From the NCBI RefSeq assembly GCF_030929505.1, contig NZ_JAVFVV010000001.1:1-64000 (forward strand): a stretch of 64,000 bases of DNA. The letters are read 5' to 3'. The notes below the pieces were generated by a model, which was not told the origin of the DNA, did not search any database, and saw only the letters and a program-made list of their open reading frames with translations. The position numbers were made by a program, and so were the translations under genes. The stretch comes from Mesorhizobium sp. LHD-90 (lineage in GTDB: Bacteria; Pseudomonadota; Alphaproteobacteria; Rhizobiales; Rhizobiaceae). Shown here piece by piece: positions 35,849 through 44,261 of this stretch; position 1 is the stretch's first letter, and each line of letters begins with the position of its first letter.

Positions 35849-36168
35849 GTTCCAGAGCCCGCAATGACCATCGGATGGAGCTGCGCGCCAGGCTTTCATG
35901 CGCCCGGCGCGCGAGATGTACCACTAGCGAAAACCCGCTGTCACCCTTGCACTGATTGCGACGGGCCTTGCCGCTTTGCGCCACGGCTTCGCTCCGCGCC
36001 CTTCTCCACCCCCCGCAGCCGAAAAAATGTGGGAGCGCGGATCGCCGGCGAGACCAGGAGGATTCTGCAATGACAGTCCTCAACGACCATGCCGGTTTCG
36101 GGTGGCCGGACCAGCTTCCTCTTGCGACATGAGGCGCATCAAACGCCAGGCAGGAAGGAAAGCAAAAA
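35849..36168. other. Divergent intergenic region soxB / SDR gene
   Basis: 320 bases holding promoters for soxB (minus) and the SDR (plus). Apart from a possible 20-codon frame at 36070-36132 I see no operator palindrome and no convincing glycine-riboswitch pattern. Confidence 0.5.
36070..36132 (+). CDS. Possible 20-codon leader or remnant frame
   Basis: ATG at 36070 is preceded by a perfect AGGAGG at good spacing and encodes 20 residues (starting MTVLNDHAGFGWPDQ) before TGA. The SDR gene starts 36 bp later with its own GGAAGGA. The excellent ribosome-binding site on so short a frame suggests either a translated leader or the stub of a lost gene. Confidence 0.35.
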   Translation: MTVLNDHAGFGWPDQLPLAT

Positions 36169-36927
36169 ATGTTCGACCTCACCGATAAGGTAACGATCGT
36201 CACCGGCGCGTCGTCCGGCATCGGCCGCGCGGCGGCAAAACTCTTCGCGGAGCACGGCGCGCTTGTCGTCGCCTCCGGCCGCCGGGCCGACGAACTGGAA
36301 AAACTCGTCGCCGAGATCGAACACGACGGCGGCGCGGCCACGGCGCTTGCCGGCGACGTGCGCGACGAAGCCCATGCAAAGGCGCTGGTAGAGTTGGCCG
36401 AAACCCGCTTCGGCGGGCTCGACGTCGCCTTCAACAATGCCGGCTGGACCGGCGAGATCAGCGAGACGGCGACGGTCTCGCCGCAAGGCTGGCGCGACAC
36501 GCTGGACACCAATCTGACCAGCGCCTTCCTTGCCGCCAAACACCAGATCCCGGCGATGCTCAGGCGCGGCGGCGGTTCGTTGATCTTCACCGGAAGTTTT
36601 GTCGGCGTCACCGCCGGCATGCCCAGCATGGCGGCCTATGCCGCGGCAAAGGCCGGCCTGGTCGGCCTCACGCAGGTGCTGGCGGCCGAATACGGACCGC
36701 GAAAAATCCGCGTCAACGCGCTGCTGCCGGGCGGCACCGACACGCCTGCCGCCACCTTCAAGACGCCGGAAGAGCGCGCCTTCGTGGAAAATCTGCACGC
36801 GCTGAAGCGCATCGCCAGGCCGGAAGAAATCGCCGCCTCGGCGCTCTATCTCGCCTCCGATGCGGCGAGCTTCACCACCGGCGCGGCGCTGTTCGCCGAC
36901 GGCGGCGTGTCGATCAACCGGACGTAA
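36169..36927 (+). CDS. Short-chain dehydrogenase/reductase
   Basis: 252-residue classical SDR. It has the cofactor motif TGASSGIGRAAA (~14-25), NNAGWTG near 89-95, and catalytic Ser, Tyr and Lys in GSFVG and YAAAKAGLVG (Tyr near 157, Lys near 161), then the FabG-like end LYLASDAASFTTGAALFADG. The basic residue after the first glycine motif (ASGRRADEL) favours NADP(H). Substrate unknown; it is a single-gene unit. Confidence 0.9.
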   Translation: MFDLTDKVTIVTGASSGIGRAAAKLFAEHGALVVASGRRADELEKLVAEIEHDGGAATALAGDVRDEAHAKALVELAETRFGGLDVAFNNAGWTGEISETATVSPQGWRDTLDTNLTSAFLAAKHQIPAMLRRGGGSLIFTGSFVGVTAGMPSMAAYAAAKAGLVGLTQVLAAEYGPRKIRVNALLPGGTDTPAATFKTPEERAFVENLHALKRIARPEEIAASALYLASDAASFTTGAALFADGGVSINRT

Positions 36928-36954
36928 CGGGGCGGTATCGCACTGAAATCTCCT

Positions 36955-37126
36955 CCCCCTCACCCGCCCTCCGCTTCGCTTGGGCGACCTCTCCCCACTG
37001 GGGAGAGGAGATCGTCAACCGCCTTCGCCTTCCCGTTTGAAGCCACAAGGCTGGCGCCGGCGCTGAAAACCTCCTCTCCCCGGCGGGGAGAGGTCGCCCG
37101 AGCGAAGCGGAGGGCGGGTGAGGGGG
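36955..37126. repeat. RIME-like palindromic repeat pair, family A copy 2
   Basis: Inverted arms 36955-37010 and 37070-37126 carry the same CCCCTCACCCGCC / GGGCGACCTCTCCCC cores as 8700-8868. They fill most of the 308-bp gap between the SDR and the ATPase gene; nothing else is seen in that gap besides the promoter-proximal 37127-37235. Confidence 0.85.
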
Positions 37127-37235
37127 CGCCGGCGGGAGGCAGCCCGCGTCATCGCGCCTGTGGGAATCTCGCCGCCCGCGCTTCGCGCCGCGCTGCGCCG
37201 GATGCTAAGGACAGCATCATGACCAAGGGCGCCGG

Positions 37236-38735
37236 ATGAAGGTCAATATCGACATGGGACTGGCTTCCCCCGGGAAGCCGGCCGATCTTGATCTGGAGGA
37301 ACTGCTGGCGACCCGCCTGCTGGTGCAGGGCAATTCCGGGTCCGGCAAGTCGCATCTGTTGCGCCGCCTGCTGGAACAGAGCGCGCCCTGGGTGCAGCAA
37401 TGCATCGTCGATCCCGAGGGCGACTTCGTCACGCTGGCCGACAAATTCGGCCATCAGGTGGTCGACGCCGCCCGCACCGAATCGGAACTCACCCGCATCG
37501 CCGGCCGGGTGCGCCAGCACCGCGTCTCGGTCGTGCTCAATCTCGAGGGGCTCGACGTCGAGCAGCAGATGCGCGCGGCGGCAGCCTTCCTCGGCGGCAT
37601 GTTCGACGCCGAGCGCGACCATTGGTATCCGGTGCTGGTGGTGGTCGACGAGGCGCAGCTTTTCGCGCCCGCGGCCGCCGGCGAGGTTTCCGACGAGGCG
37701 CGAAAACTGTCGCTTGGCGCCATGACCAACCTGATGTGCCGCGGCCGCAAGCGCGGGCTGGCGGGCGTCATCGCCACCCAGCGGCTGGCCAAGCTGGCAA
37801 AAAACGTCGCGGCGGAGGCCTCCAACTTCCTGATGGGCCGCACCTTTCTCGACATCGACATGGCGCGCGCCGCCGACCTGCTCGGCATGGACCGGCGGCA
37901 GGCGGAAATGTTCCGCGACCTGGCGCGCGGGCATTTCGTCGCGCTTGGACCGGCCCTGTCGCGGCGGCCGCTGCCGATCACCATCGGCTCGGTCGAGACG
38001 TCGGCACGCTCGACCAGCCCGAAATTGACGCCCTTGCCCGACGCGCCGGAAGATGCCCGCGACCTGATCTTTACACCCGGTCCGGAAGAAGTGCGGCCCG
38101 TGGTGCGAAAACCGCCGCCACCGCCGGTGCCGACCGCCGACCTACTGGCGCAACTCGCGCGGCCGAAGCCGGCGCCGATGCCTATGGAGCAGCCGGTCTT
38201 CGCCATAATCGACGAGGCGGAGCGCGAAGCCGGCATCGACACGGTGCTGCGCGAGATTTTGGAAGACCCCGACGCCGCCTTCCGATCGGATGCCGTGCTT
38301 TATCAGGATTTCCTCGTCCGCTGCCGCATCCGCCGCGTGCCCGGCGAACCGCTGCCGCTCTCCGGTTTTCGCCGACGGCTGGCGGTGGCGCGGGCCGGCG
38401 TCGACCAGCGCGCGCCGGACGGCGAGGCCTGGGCGACCGCGCTCAGCCTGTCCGAAGCGCTGCCGGACGATCTGCAGGGCGTGTTCCTGATGGTGGCGCG
38501 CGCCGCGACCAATCGCGACGCCTGCCCCTCCGACGCCACGCTGGCCCGCGCCTATGGCAGCCACTCGCCGCGCCGGGCCCGGCGCCTGCTCGCCTATTTC
38601 GAGGAGCGCGGCCTGCTGGTGGCGCGAACCGATTTCCACGGCAAGCGTGTACTCGCCTTCCCCGACCTTGGCTGCGAGACCGCACCCGGCGACCCCGACG
38701 CACCGGACGAAACCCAGCGCGACGCGGCGGAGTAG
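37236..38735 (+). CDS. HerA/DUF87-like ATP-binding protein
   Basis: 499-residue P-loop ATPase with Walker A LVQGNSGSGKSHLLRR near 28-43, Walker B VLVVVDEAQLF near 131-141, and IATQRLAKLAKNVAAEASN near 179-197, the pattern of HerA/FtsK-type translocases. A proline-rich linker (~275-315) leads to a C-terminal part ending in a winged-helix-like segment (LARAYGSHSPRRARRLLAYF). It probably acts on DNA as a ring ATPase. No NurA nuclease or conjugation gene is adjacent. The plus-strand start ATG 37236 has only a weak Shine-Dalgarno. Confidence 0.8.
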   Translation: MKVNIDMGLASPGKPADLDLEELLATRLLVQGNSGSGKSHLLRRLLEQSAPWVQQCIVDPEGDFVTLADKFGHQVVDAARTESELTRIAGRVRQHRVSVVLNLEGLDVEQQMRAAAAFLGGMFDAERDHWYPVLVVVDEAQLFAPAAAGEVSDEARKLSLGAMTNLMCRGRKRGLAGVIATQRLAKLAKNVAAEASNFLMGRTFLDIDMARAADLLGMDRRQAEMFRDLARGHFVALGPALSRRPLPITIGSVETSARSTSPKLTPLPDAPEDARDLIFTPGPEEVRPVVRKPPPPPVPTADLLAQLARPKPAPMPMEQPVFAIIDEAEREAGIDTVLREILEDPDAAFRSDAVLYQDFLVRCRIRRVPGEPLPLSGFRRRLAVARAGVDQRAPDGEAWATALSLSEALPDDLQGVFLMVARAATNRDACPSDATLARAYGSHSPRRARRLLAYFEERGLLVARTDFHGKRVLAFPDLGCETAPGDPDAPDETQRDAAE

Positions 38736-38997
38736 TGCGATCGTCCTTCTGCCCGTTTCACGCGAGAAGGGTCGGAAGGCATATCAGGGGCGGCGCGGAC
38801 AGTCCGATGGAGTGGTGCGCATTGCTTCAAAATCCCGCAACAACGCGCGCCCTGCCGCCACACTCATTGCCGGAAGGAACAGTCAAAAACCCGGTTTTTG
38901 AGGGTCCGAATCAAGCCGATTGCAGCTTTCCGCACGACCATTCCCGGTAAGCCTCGGAAAATCAAAGAACTTCCGGACTTCACGCGGCTTGCGCACG
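38736..38997. other. Convergent intergenic region
   Basis: 262 bp between the ATPase and Hsp70 gene ends. CAAAAACC-C-GGTTTTTG at 38884-38900 is an 8-bp palindrome with T and A runs that could serve as a short bidirectional terminator. Nothing else is recognised. Confidence 0.4.
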
Positions 38998-40254
38998 TCA
39001 CCCGAACTTGCGCCGCGCGTCGATCGCCAGCCCCAGTCCGACGCTGCCGAACATGTCGCCCTGCACCACCGAAGCCTTCGGAAACATAGCGAGAATTCCC
39101 TCGCGCACCTGCGGGATCGCGGTCGATCCGCCGGTCAGGAACAGCGTGTCGATGCGTTCCGCGCCGACGCCGGCATCGCGCAGCGTCCGCGTCACCGTAT
39201 CGGCAATTCGCTGCACTGCATTGGCGATAGCCCGCGCCAGGTCAGCGGCCGAAACCGGCAGGCTGAGCTTTTCGTCCAGCATGTCGAGTTCGATGCGCGT
39301 CACCGCCTCGTCGGTCAGCGCGATTTTCGCCATTTCCACCTTTGCCGCCAGCGCGTGGCCTTGTCGGTGCCGCACGATGTCGATCATCCGCTCGACCAGG
39401 TCGGGCCGCGCCGCCTCGTAGCGGATCTGGCGCAAATCGCTCATCGCCTTGGACGTGTAGAGCAGATTGATGCGCTGCCAGGTGGCGAGGTCGAAGAAAT
39501 AGCCGACCGGCAGGTTGCGCTTGCCGTCCTTGGTCTGCGTCCCGTAGCCGAGTTCCGGCATCACCGCGGCGATCGACAGCAGCCGGTCGAAATCCGTGCC
39601 GCCGACATGCACGCCGGCATTGGCCAGGATGTCGTCCTTGCGGTCCGCCGCCTTCGCACGCTCAGGCGACACCCGCACGATGGAAAAGTCGGATGTGCCG
39701 CCGCCGATATCGACGATCAGCGCAAGCTCTTCTTTCTGCACGCCTTGTTCATAGTCCAGCGCCGCCGCGATCGGCTCGAACTGGAAAGAGATGTGGCGAA
39801 ATCCCTTGGCTCGCGCCGCCTTCTCCAGTTCGGCCTGTGCCTGGCCGTCCGCCGCCTCGTCCTCGTCGACGAAATGCACCGGCCGTCCCAGCACGATTTT
39901 GTCGATGTCGCGTCCGGCGTCCTCTTCCAGCCTCTCCTTCAGATAGGCGACGAAACCGCCGATGATGTCGGTGAAGGCCATCGACCGCGCCTTGATCCGC
40001 GTCTTTTCGCGGATCAGCGAGGTGCCGAGCACGCTTTTCAGCGCCCTGAGCAGCCGGCCCTCCGAATTCGCCGTGTAATCCTCGATGGCGCGCCGCCCGA
40101 AATAGGTGCGGTCGTCCTCGAAGTTGAAGAACACCGCGCTGGGCATGGTGACGTGCCCGCCCTCCAGCGCCACCAGCCGCGGCTTGCCGTTCTCGAACAG
40201 CGCGGCAGTGGAATTGGAAGTGCCGAAATCGATCCCGCCGAAGTCCGGCTTCAT
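38998..40254 (-). CDS. Hsp70-family protein lacking the substrate-binding domain (YegD-like)
   Basis: 418-residue actin/Hsp70 ATPase. Phosphate 1 motif is GGIDFGTSNSTAAL (~6-19), phosphate 2 is LIVDIGGGTSDFSIV near 188-202, and the adenosine motif is LFLTGGSTAIPQVREGI near 378-394. The length stops where the DnaK peptide-binding domain would begin, as in YegD proteins. Function of this group is unsettled; cytoplasmic and probably chaperone-like. Monocistronic, divergent from rpsU. Confidence 0.9.
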   Translation of the reverse strand: MKPDFGGIDFGTSNSTAALFENGKPRLVALEGGHVTMPSAVFFNFEDDRTYFGRRAIEDYTANSEGRLLRALKSVLGTSLIREKTRIKARSMAFTDIIGGFVAYLKERLEEDAGRDIDKIVLGRPVHFVDEDEAADGQAQAELEKAARAKGFRHISFQFEPIAAALDYEQGVQKEELALIVDIGGGTSDFSIVRVSPERAKAADRKDDILANAGVHVGGTDFDRLLSIAAVMPELGYGTQTKDGKRNLPVGYFFDLATWQRINLLYTSKAMSDLRQIRYEAARPDLVERMIDIVRHRQGHALAAKVEMAKIALTDEAVTRIELDMLDEKLSLPVSAADLARAIANAVQRIADTVTRTLRDAGVGAERIDTLFLTGGSTAIPQVREGILAMFPKASVVQGDMFGSVGLGLAIDARRKFG

Positions 40255-40563
40255 GGCATGCCTCGATTGTGCTGGATTCTCCCGCCACGCGCGGGGAGGG
40301 GTCCGCTACACCAGAGGCGCCATCCTGTCGACCCGGAATCGGCGCATACGGCTTGCTTTGCCGGGCCGGCCAGGGCAAATGCGTCCGGCCGCCATTCACT
40401 TCGCCGCTACGGTGTTGGTTCGGCTCGGTTATCGTGATCCGGCCTGTGGACAAGCCCGCCCGATTCTGCTATCAGCCGGCACAATTCGCGACGGATGCCG
40501 CCGCGAGGACAAGAGGGTATTTCCGCTTGTCCGTTGAATTCAAACCGAAAGACAGGATTGCAC
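40255..40563. other. Divergent intergenic region hsp70-like / rpsU
   Basis: 309 bases expected to hold both promoters. I see no convincing boxed promoter, operator or tRNA. Short frames run into rpsU in phase but lack codon bias. Confidence 0.4.
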
Positions 40564-40836
40564 GTGCAGGTACTCGTCCGCGACAACAACGTTGATCAGG
40601 CGCTTCGTGCGCTGAAGAAGAAAATGCAGCGTGAAGGCATCTTCCGTGAGATGAAGATGCGCGGACATTACGAGAAGCCCTCCGAGAAGCGCGCCCGCGA
40701 GAAGGCCGAGGCGGTGCGCCGCGCCCGCAAGCTGGCCCGCAAGCGCGCCCAGCGCGAAGGCCTGCTGCCCTCCACGCCGCGTCCGGCTCCTGCCGCTGGC
40801 CCGGGTGGCGCCGGTGCGGGCCGCCCGGCGCGCTGA
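40564..40836 (+). CDS. rpsU: 30S ribosomal protein S21
   Basis: 90-residue basic protein. Its first 55 residues are canonical S21 ([40 protein letters not shown]). The remaining ~30 residues form an Ala/Pro/Gly tail typical of alphaproteobacterial S21. GTG at 40564 begins the conserved VQVLVRDN sequence; in-frame codons upstream are not part of the family. It binds the small subunit near the anti-Shine-Dalgarno region and helps initiation. Confidence 0.95.
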   Translation: MQVLVRDNNVDQALRALKKKMQREGIFREMKMRGHYEKPSEKRAREKAEAVRRARKLARKRAQREGLLPSTPRPAPAAGPGGAGAGRPAR

Positions 40837-40959
40837 TCCGCCAATATTTCGTCTCTTTCGGGAACTAGCGGGAGGTGGGGCGAGCGAATCGCTTCCGCCT
40901 CCTTTGCTTTGAGTGTTGCCCGCTTGCGGGCCGCATGGGAAAACGGAGAAATTTTCGGG

Positions 40960-41805
40960 ATGGATGAACGCTCCGGCCACCGACTGATTTCGGCCCGCGG
41001 CCTCGCCGCCATGCTGGCCGTGCTCTCGGCGGTGGCGCTTGCCGGATGCGACACCGTGCCGGGCGGCGAACTCGCTGCCGTCGATGTGGCGCAAGGCTCC
41101 AGCCAGAACATCTCCTCGCTCAGCGCCGTCGTCCAGCGCAACCCCAACGATCCGGAAGCCTATAATGTGCGCGGTTCCGCTTATGGCCGCGGCGGCCGCT
41201 ACCGCGAGGCGCTGCAGGACTTCAACAAGGCGATCGAGCTGCGCCCGAATTTCTACCAGGCCTATTCCAACCGTGCGCTGATCCAGCGGTTCCTCGGCGA
41301 CCAGTCGGCGGCGCTGAGCGACTACAACCGCGCCATCCAGCTCAACCCGAACTACGACGCCGCCTATATCGGCCGCGGCAATCTCTACCGCAAGGCGGGG
41401 CAGACCCAGCAGGCCTTCAACGATTTCCAGAAGGCGATCCAGCTCGACACCACCGACCCGCGCGCCTACCACAATCGCGGCTTGATCTATCAGAGCCAGG
41501 GCCAGCACGCCTTCGCCATCGAGGACTTCTCGACCGCCATCTCGCTGGCGCCCGATTCGCCCGAGCCCTACAACGGCCGCGGCCTTTCCTATCTGGCGAT
41601 GAACGACGACACCAACGCCTTCGCCGACTTCAACACCTCGATCAAGCTCGACGGCCGCATCGCCGAGAGCTGGGCCAACCAGGCGCTGGTCTACGAAAAG
41701 CGTGGCGAAAGGCAGAAGGCCGCGAAGTCCTACGCCGAGGCGGTCAGGATCGACCCCAACTACGCGCCTGCCCGCGACGGCCTGGCCCGCGTCCGCGCCG
41801 GCTGA
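40960..41805 (+). CDS. TPR-repeat lipoprotein (NlpI-like)
   Basis: 281-residue protein. ATG at 40960 gives a lipoprotein signal with lipobox VALAGC (Cys near residue 30). The rest is six or so tetratricopeptide repeats from ~55 to 275 with the usual W/LG-Y-A-F-A-P spacing (AYNVRGSAYGRGGRYREAL, AYIGRGNLYRKAGQTQQAF, SWANQALVYEKRGERQKAA). It should be a periplasmic membrane-anchored scaffold for protein complexes, perhaps murein enzymes by analogy with NlpI. Monocistronic. Confidence 0.9.
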   Translation: MDERSGHRLISARGLAAMLAVLSAVALAGCDTVPGGELAAVDVAQGSSQNISSLSAVVQRNPNDPEAYNVRGSAYGRGGRYREALQDFNKAIELRPNFYQAYSNRALIQRFLGDQSAALSDYNRAIQLNPNYDAAYIGRGNLYRKAGQTQQAFNDFQKAIQLDTTDPRAYHNRGLIYQSQGQHAFAIEDFSTAISLAPDSPEPYNGRGLSYLAMNDDTNAFADFNTSIKLDGRIAESWANQALVYEKRGERQKAAKSYAEAVRIDPNYAPARDGLARVRAG

Positions 41806-41838
41806 ACCCGCCTCAAATCCGCCGCCTGCCGGGCGTCT

Positions 41839-42105
41839 GTCGGCTTTGCGCCGTGCGTCTGGATCGGCACGGACGAGCCCACCTTCTGGCGGGCCGGCCA
41901 CCGTACCTCGAACAGCCCGCTGCACCTGGCTTTCAAGGCGAAGGACAAGGCAACTGTCGATGCTTTCCACAAGGCTGCGCTGGAGAATGGCGGCGTCGAC
42001 AACGGCGCTCCCGGCCCGCGCGGACCGGAGGAGATGCACTACTACGGCGCCTATGTGCTCGACCCCGACGGCAACAATATCGAAGCCGGTTTTCGCGCCG
42101 GCTGA
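41839..42105 (+). pseudogene. VOC/glyoxalase-family protein, C-terminal remnant
   Basis: A clean frame encodes about 88 residues of the second half of a VOC protein (VWIGTDEPTFW, HLAFKAKDKATVDAFHKAAL, GGVDNGAPGPRG, HYYGAYVLDPDGNNIEAG) ending at TGA. The first ~45 residues, including the first metal ligand, are missing, and upstream sequence reads in phase straight back to the TPR gene stop with no start. So the 5' part was deleted and the remnant is probably untranslated. Confidence 0.8.
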
Positions 42106-42231
42106 ATCGCGGCCTAGCCCTGATACCAGCGACTGCTTTTCGACTGTTCGCGCCGCAGTTTGTGCCGGCCTCCTTTCCGTGTCACAGCGGCTCAAGCTAT
42201 TTTGAAGAATCTGGGATGGAGGTTTTGCAGC

Positions 42232-42762
42232 ATGGCGAAGATCGTCTTCGGAATGAACCAGTCTCTGGACGGCTATGTCGACCACGAGGGATTTGCGCCT
42301 GATCCTACGCTCTTTCGGCACTGGATAGAGCACGTTCGTGGCCTGGCGGGCAGTGTGTACGGCCGCCGCATGTATGAGGTCATGCGCTATTGGGACGAGG
42401 ACCGCCCTGAGTGGAGTGCAGAACAACACGAGTTCGCGGCGGCGTGGCGTCGCCAACCGAAGTGGGTCGTGTCGCGCTCGTTGAAGTCGGTCGGCCCAAA
42501 CGCCACACTTGTCGAGGATGACATCGTGGCGGTGATCCGTGGCCTGAAGGCTCAACTCGTCGGGGAGATTGCGGTTTCCGGACCGGAACTCGCACGAAGC
42601 CTGACCGAGCTTGGCCTTGTCGATGAGTATCGACTCTACTTCCACCCCGTGGTGCTTGGTCGCGGCAAGCCATTCTTCGCCGGCTCCCGGCCGTCCCTCC
42701 GCCTTGTGGCCGGCGATCGCCTAGGCGAGGGCGTGATCAGGTTGACCTACGTTCCTGCATGA
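42232..42762 (+). CDS. Dihydrofolate reductase-family protein (RibD-C type)
   Basis: 176-residue protein with the RibD/YyaP reductase fold: VFGMNQSLDGYVDHEGFAPD near 5-24, GRRMYEVMRYWDED near 44-57, VSGPELARSLTELGLVDEY near 118-136 and HPVVLGRGKPFFAG near 141-154. ATG at 42232 was preferred over upstream 42160 since homology begins with MAKIVFGMNQS. It probably reduces a pterin- or deaminoflavin-like substrate with NADPH, but many members are uncharacterised. GC is somewhat lower than around it. Confidence 0.85.
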   Translation: MAKIVFGMNQSLDGYVDHEGFAPDPTLFRHWIEHVRGLAGSVYGRRMYEVMRYWDEDRPEWSAEQHEFAAAWRRQPKWVVSRSLKSVGPNATLVEDDIVAVIRGLKAQLVGEIAVSGPELARSLTELGLVDEYRLYFHPVVLGRGKPFFAGSRPSLRLVAGDRLGEGVIRLTYVPA

Positions 42763-42961
42763 TCACGCAACCGGCCTGACGGCTTGCGCAAACACGTCCG
42801 GTCCGCCTGGGGAGCGAGAGGGGCAACCGCTTGTTGAAGCTCGACAGAGCGGCCATTGTCAGCATCCTTCAAGACTATTTTCCCAAGACTTATCCCCCCT
42901 CCCTCCCTCCCGACGGAGCCATAATTCCCGTCGCCTGTGTGCAGGAAAGGAGGCGGCGGCA

Positions 42962-43900
42962 ATGGAGAGAAGTCCGGCAATCGACAAGAACTGGGAGGCG
43001 CTGAAGCGCTTGCTGGCCATGCTTGTCGGCATGGCCGAACTGGGTTTTGGACTGGGCGCTGGGGGACAGTTTACTTTGTTTCCGCAGAAGGACGCGGGAG
43101 CTCAGAACCAGGCACAGGCGGAAAAAAGTAAACTGTCCCCGGCATTTAACCCGGCGCTTAGCCTGCCCCGCCATCTCCACCGCGCCATCCTCAAACTGCT
43201 GCGTCCGGCCGAATCCGCGGCGCGACGGCTGATCATCGCTGCGGCCCGGGGACTCGTCGTGACCCTGCCGCCGTTTCGCCCGCGAAAACCGAAGTCCAAA
43301 TCCGTGGAGCCGATCCTGCGCAGCCTCGGCATCGCCGTCACCATGTCGAATGCCGATCATGCTCGCGCCGAAGCGGCGAAGCGAGCCGCCGCCAAACGCG
43401 CCGCCCGCCCGCGCGTCCTAAACCTGTCGCTGCTCGATCCGCTCAAAAATCCGTTTCGTGTCCGCCGCCGCCATGTGCCGGCACGCAGCGTGCCGCGCAT
43501 CATGTCGCTGGATTTCGACGCGCAGTACCGCCCGCTGCCTGCGCCGCCATCGCCCGACGACCCGGTCGACGCGGCGCGGCTCTCCCTGCGGCTGGAGGCG
43601 CTGGGCCTCGCTCTCGACGACCTGCCGGGCCAGGCCAAACGGTTCGCCCGCTGGAAGGCGCGCAACGAGGCGGCACGTGCGCGGGACAGGGAAACCCGCG
43701 CCGCGGGAGACAAACAAGCTTCCGGCACGGTCCGGTTCCGGCGCGTCTCGCCGCTGCGGCGCGGGCGTCCGCCTGGCGGCCGGCTGTCCCGCTACGATCC
43801 GACTGCCGTCCATCCCCGCAACGTCCGCGAGATCGACGAAATTTTGTCGCATGCCCACGCGCTGGCCGTCTACGCGCTGGAATCGCCTGACACGTCCTGA
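42962..43900 (+). CDS. Hypothetical basic protein carrying an in-frame REP-like insertion
   Basis: 312 residues from ATG 42962, preceded by GGAGGCGGCGGCA. Residues 1-33 look like an amphipathic start (ALKRLLAMLVGMAELGFG). Residues 34-60 are encoded by a palindromic repeat (43062-43140). Residues 61-110 include LPRHLHRAILKLLRPAESAA and RRLIIAAARGLVVTLPPF, and the rest is Arg/Pro/Ala-rich with RVRRRHVPARSVPRIM and a C-terminal EIDEILSHAHALAVYAL. No known domain recognised. The open frame despite the insertion and consistent codon bias suggest a real gene. Confidence 0.65.
   Translation: MERSPAIDKNWEALKRLLAMLVGMAELGFGLGAGGQFTLFPQKDAGAQNQAQAEKSKLSPAFNPALSLPRHLHRAILKLLRPAESAARRLIIAAARGLVVTLPPFRPRKPKSKSVEPILRSLGIAVTMSNADHARAEAAKRAAAKRAARPRVLNLSLLDPLKNPFRVRRRHVPARSVPRIMSLDFDAQYRPLPAPPSPDDPVDAARLSLRLEALGLALDDLPGQAKRFARWKARNEAARARDRETRAAGDKQASGTVRFRRVSPLRRGRPPGGRLSRYDPTAVHPRNVREIDEILSHAHALAVYALESPDTS
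43062..43140. repeat. REP-like palindrome inside a coding sequence, copy 1
   Basis: 79-bp element bounded by GGGGACAGTTTACTT and its inverted complement, with arms of ~22 bp (minor mismatches) and a ~35-nt loop. A second copy is at 43986-44062. It is read in frame as residues 34-60 of the host protein. The end sequence resembles REP elements mobilised by REP-associated tyrosine transposases, from memory of that group. Confidence 0.85.
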
Positions 43901-43985
43901 ATGACGCCTGCTGGAGGTGAAAAGCGAAGGATTGACGGCCAACACGGATTTTTTCGTGGCCTGGCGGCGAAGGCGGCTGCATACA

Positions 43986-44062
43986 GGGGACAGTTTACTT
44001 AATTCCGCGGAAAGACGCGGCGCTTCAAGACTGGCGCAGGCGGAATTAAGTAAACTGTCCCC
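43986..44062. repeat. REP-like palindrome, intergenic copy 2
   Basis: 77-bp element with perfect 23-bp inverted arms (GGGGACAGTTTACTTAATTC extended by CGC, and complement) around a 31-nt loop. It lies between the hypothetical gene (ends 43900) and the MFS promoter. The remaining 43901-44188 holds nothing else that I can support. Confidence 0.88.
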
Positions 44063-44188
44063 GGCGTTTGCGCCGTTCGAGCTCCGATCCCTCGATGGGG
44101 ATCCGAAGGCGCCATAGGGCGGCCGACCTTGACGGCCGCTGTTATCGGTCCGCCCGCCCTGCCACAATCGAGAGCCGTTTTCAGCCCC

Positions 44189-44219
44189 TTGACCTCAACT
44201 CCGGTTGAGGTCCTATCAG
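44189..44219 (+). promoter_or_regulatory. MerR-type promoter of the MFS transporter gene
   Basis: TTGACC (-35, 44189-44194) and TATCAG (-10, 44214-44219) are separated by 19 bp instead of 17. The spacer and -35 edge carry a perfect palindrome, ACCTCAAC-TCCG-GTTGAGGT (44192-44211). An overlong spacer filled by a dyad is the hallmark of MerR-family activated promoters (SoxR, CueR, ZntR and kin), and the CCTCAA core is SoxR/CueR-like. Translation starts about 40 bp downstream at 44262. No MerR gene is in the window. Confidence 0.75.
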
Positions 44220-44261
44220 CCCGTCACTGCGTCGGCGGGACGCACTGACAGGGAGCAAGAC

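Noticed and set aside
35849-36168. Glycine riboswitch upstream of soxB
   Set aside because: Plausible from function, but I found no tandem aptamer-like conserved core in the leader.
38884-38900. Short palindrome CAAAAACC-C-GGTTTTTG as an operator
   Set aside because: It lies between two convergent gene ends, so a terminator role is likelier than regulation, and evidence for either is thin.
40540-42645. A 701-codon minus-strand frame
   Set aside because: It spans rpsU, the TPR gene, the VOC remnant and the reductase gene on the other strand; the plus-strand products are clear family members.
42962-43061. Treating the REP-carrying hypothetical gene as a pseudogene
   Set aside because: The frame stays open through the repeat and for 252 codons beyond it, with normal codon bias and a good ribosome-binding site.
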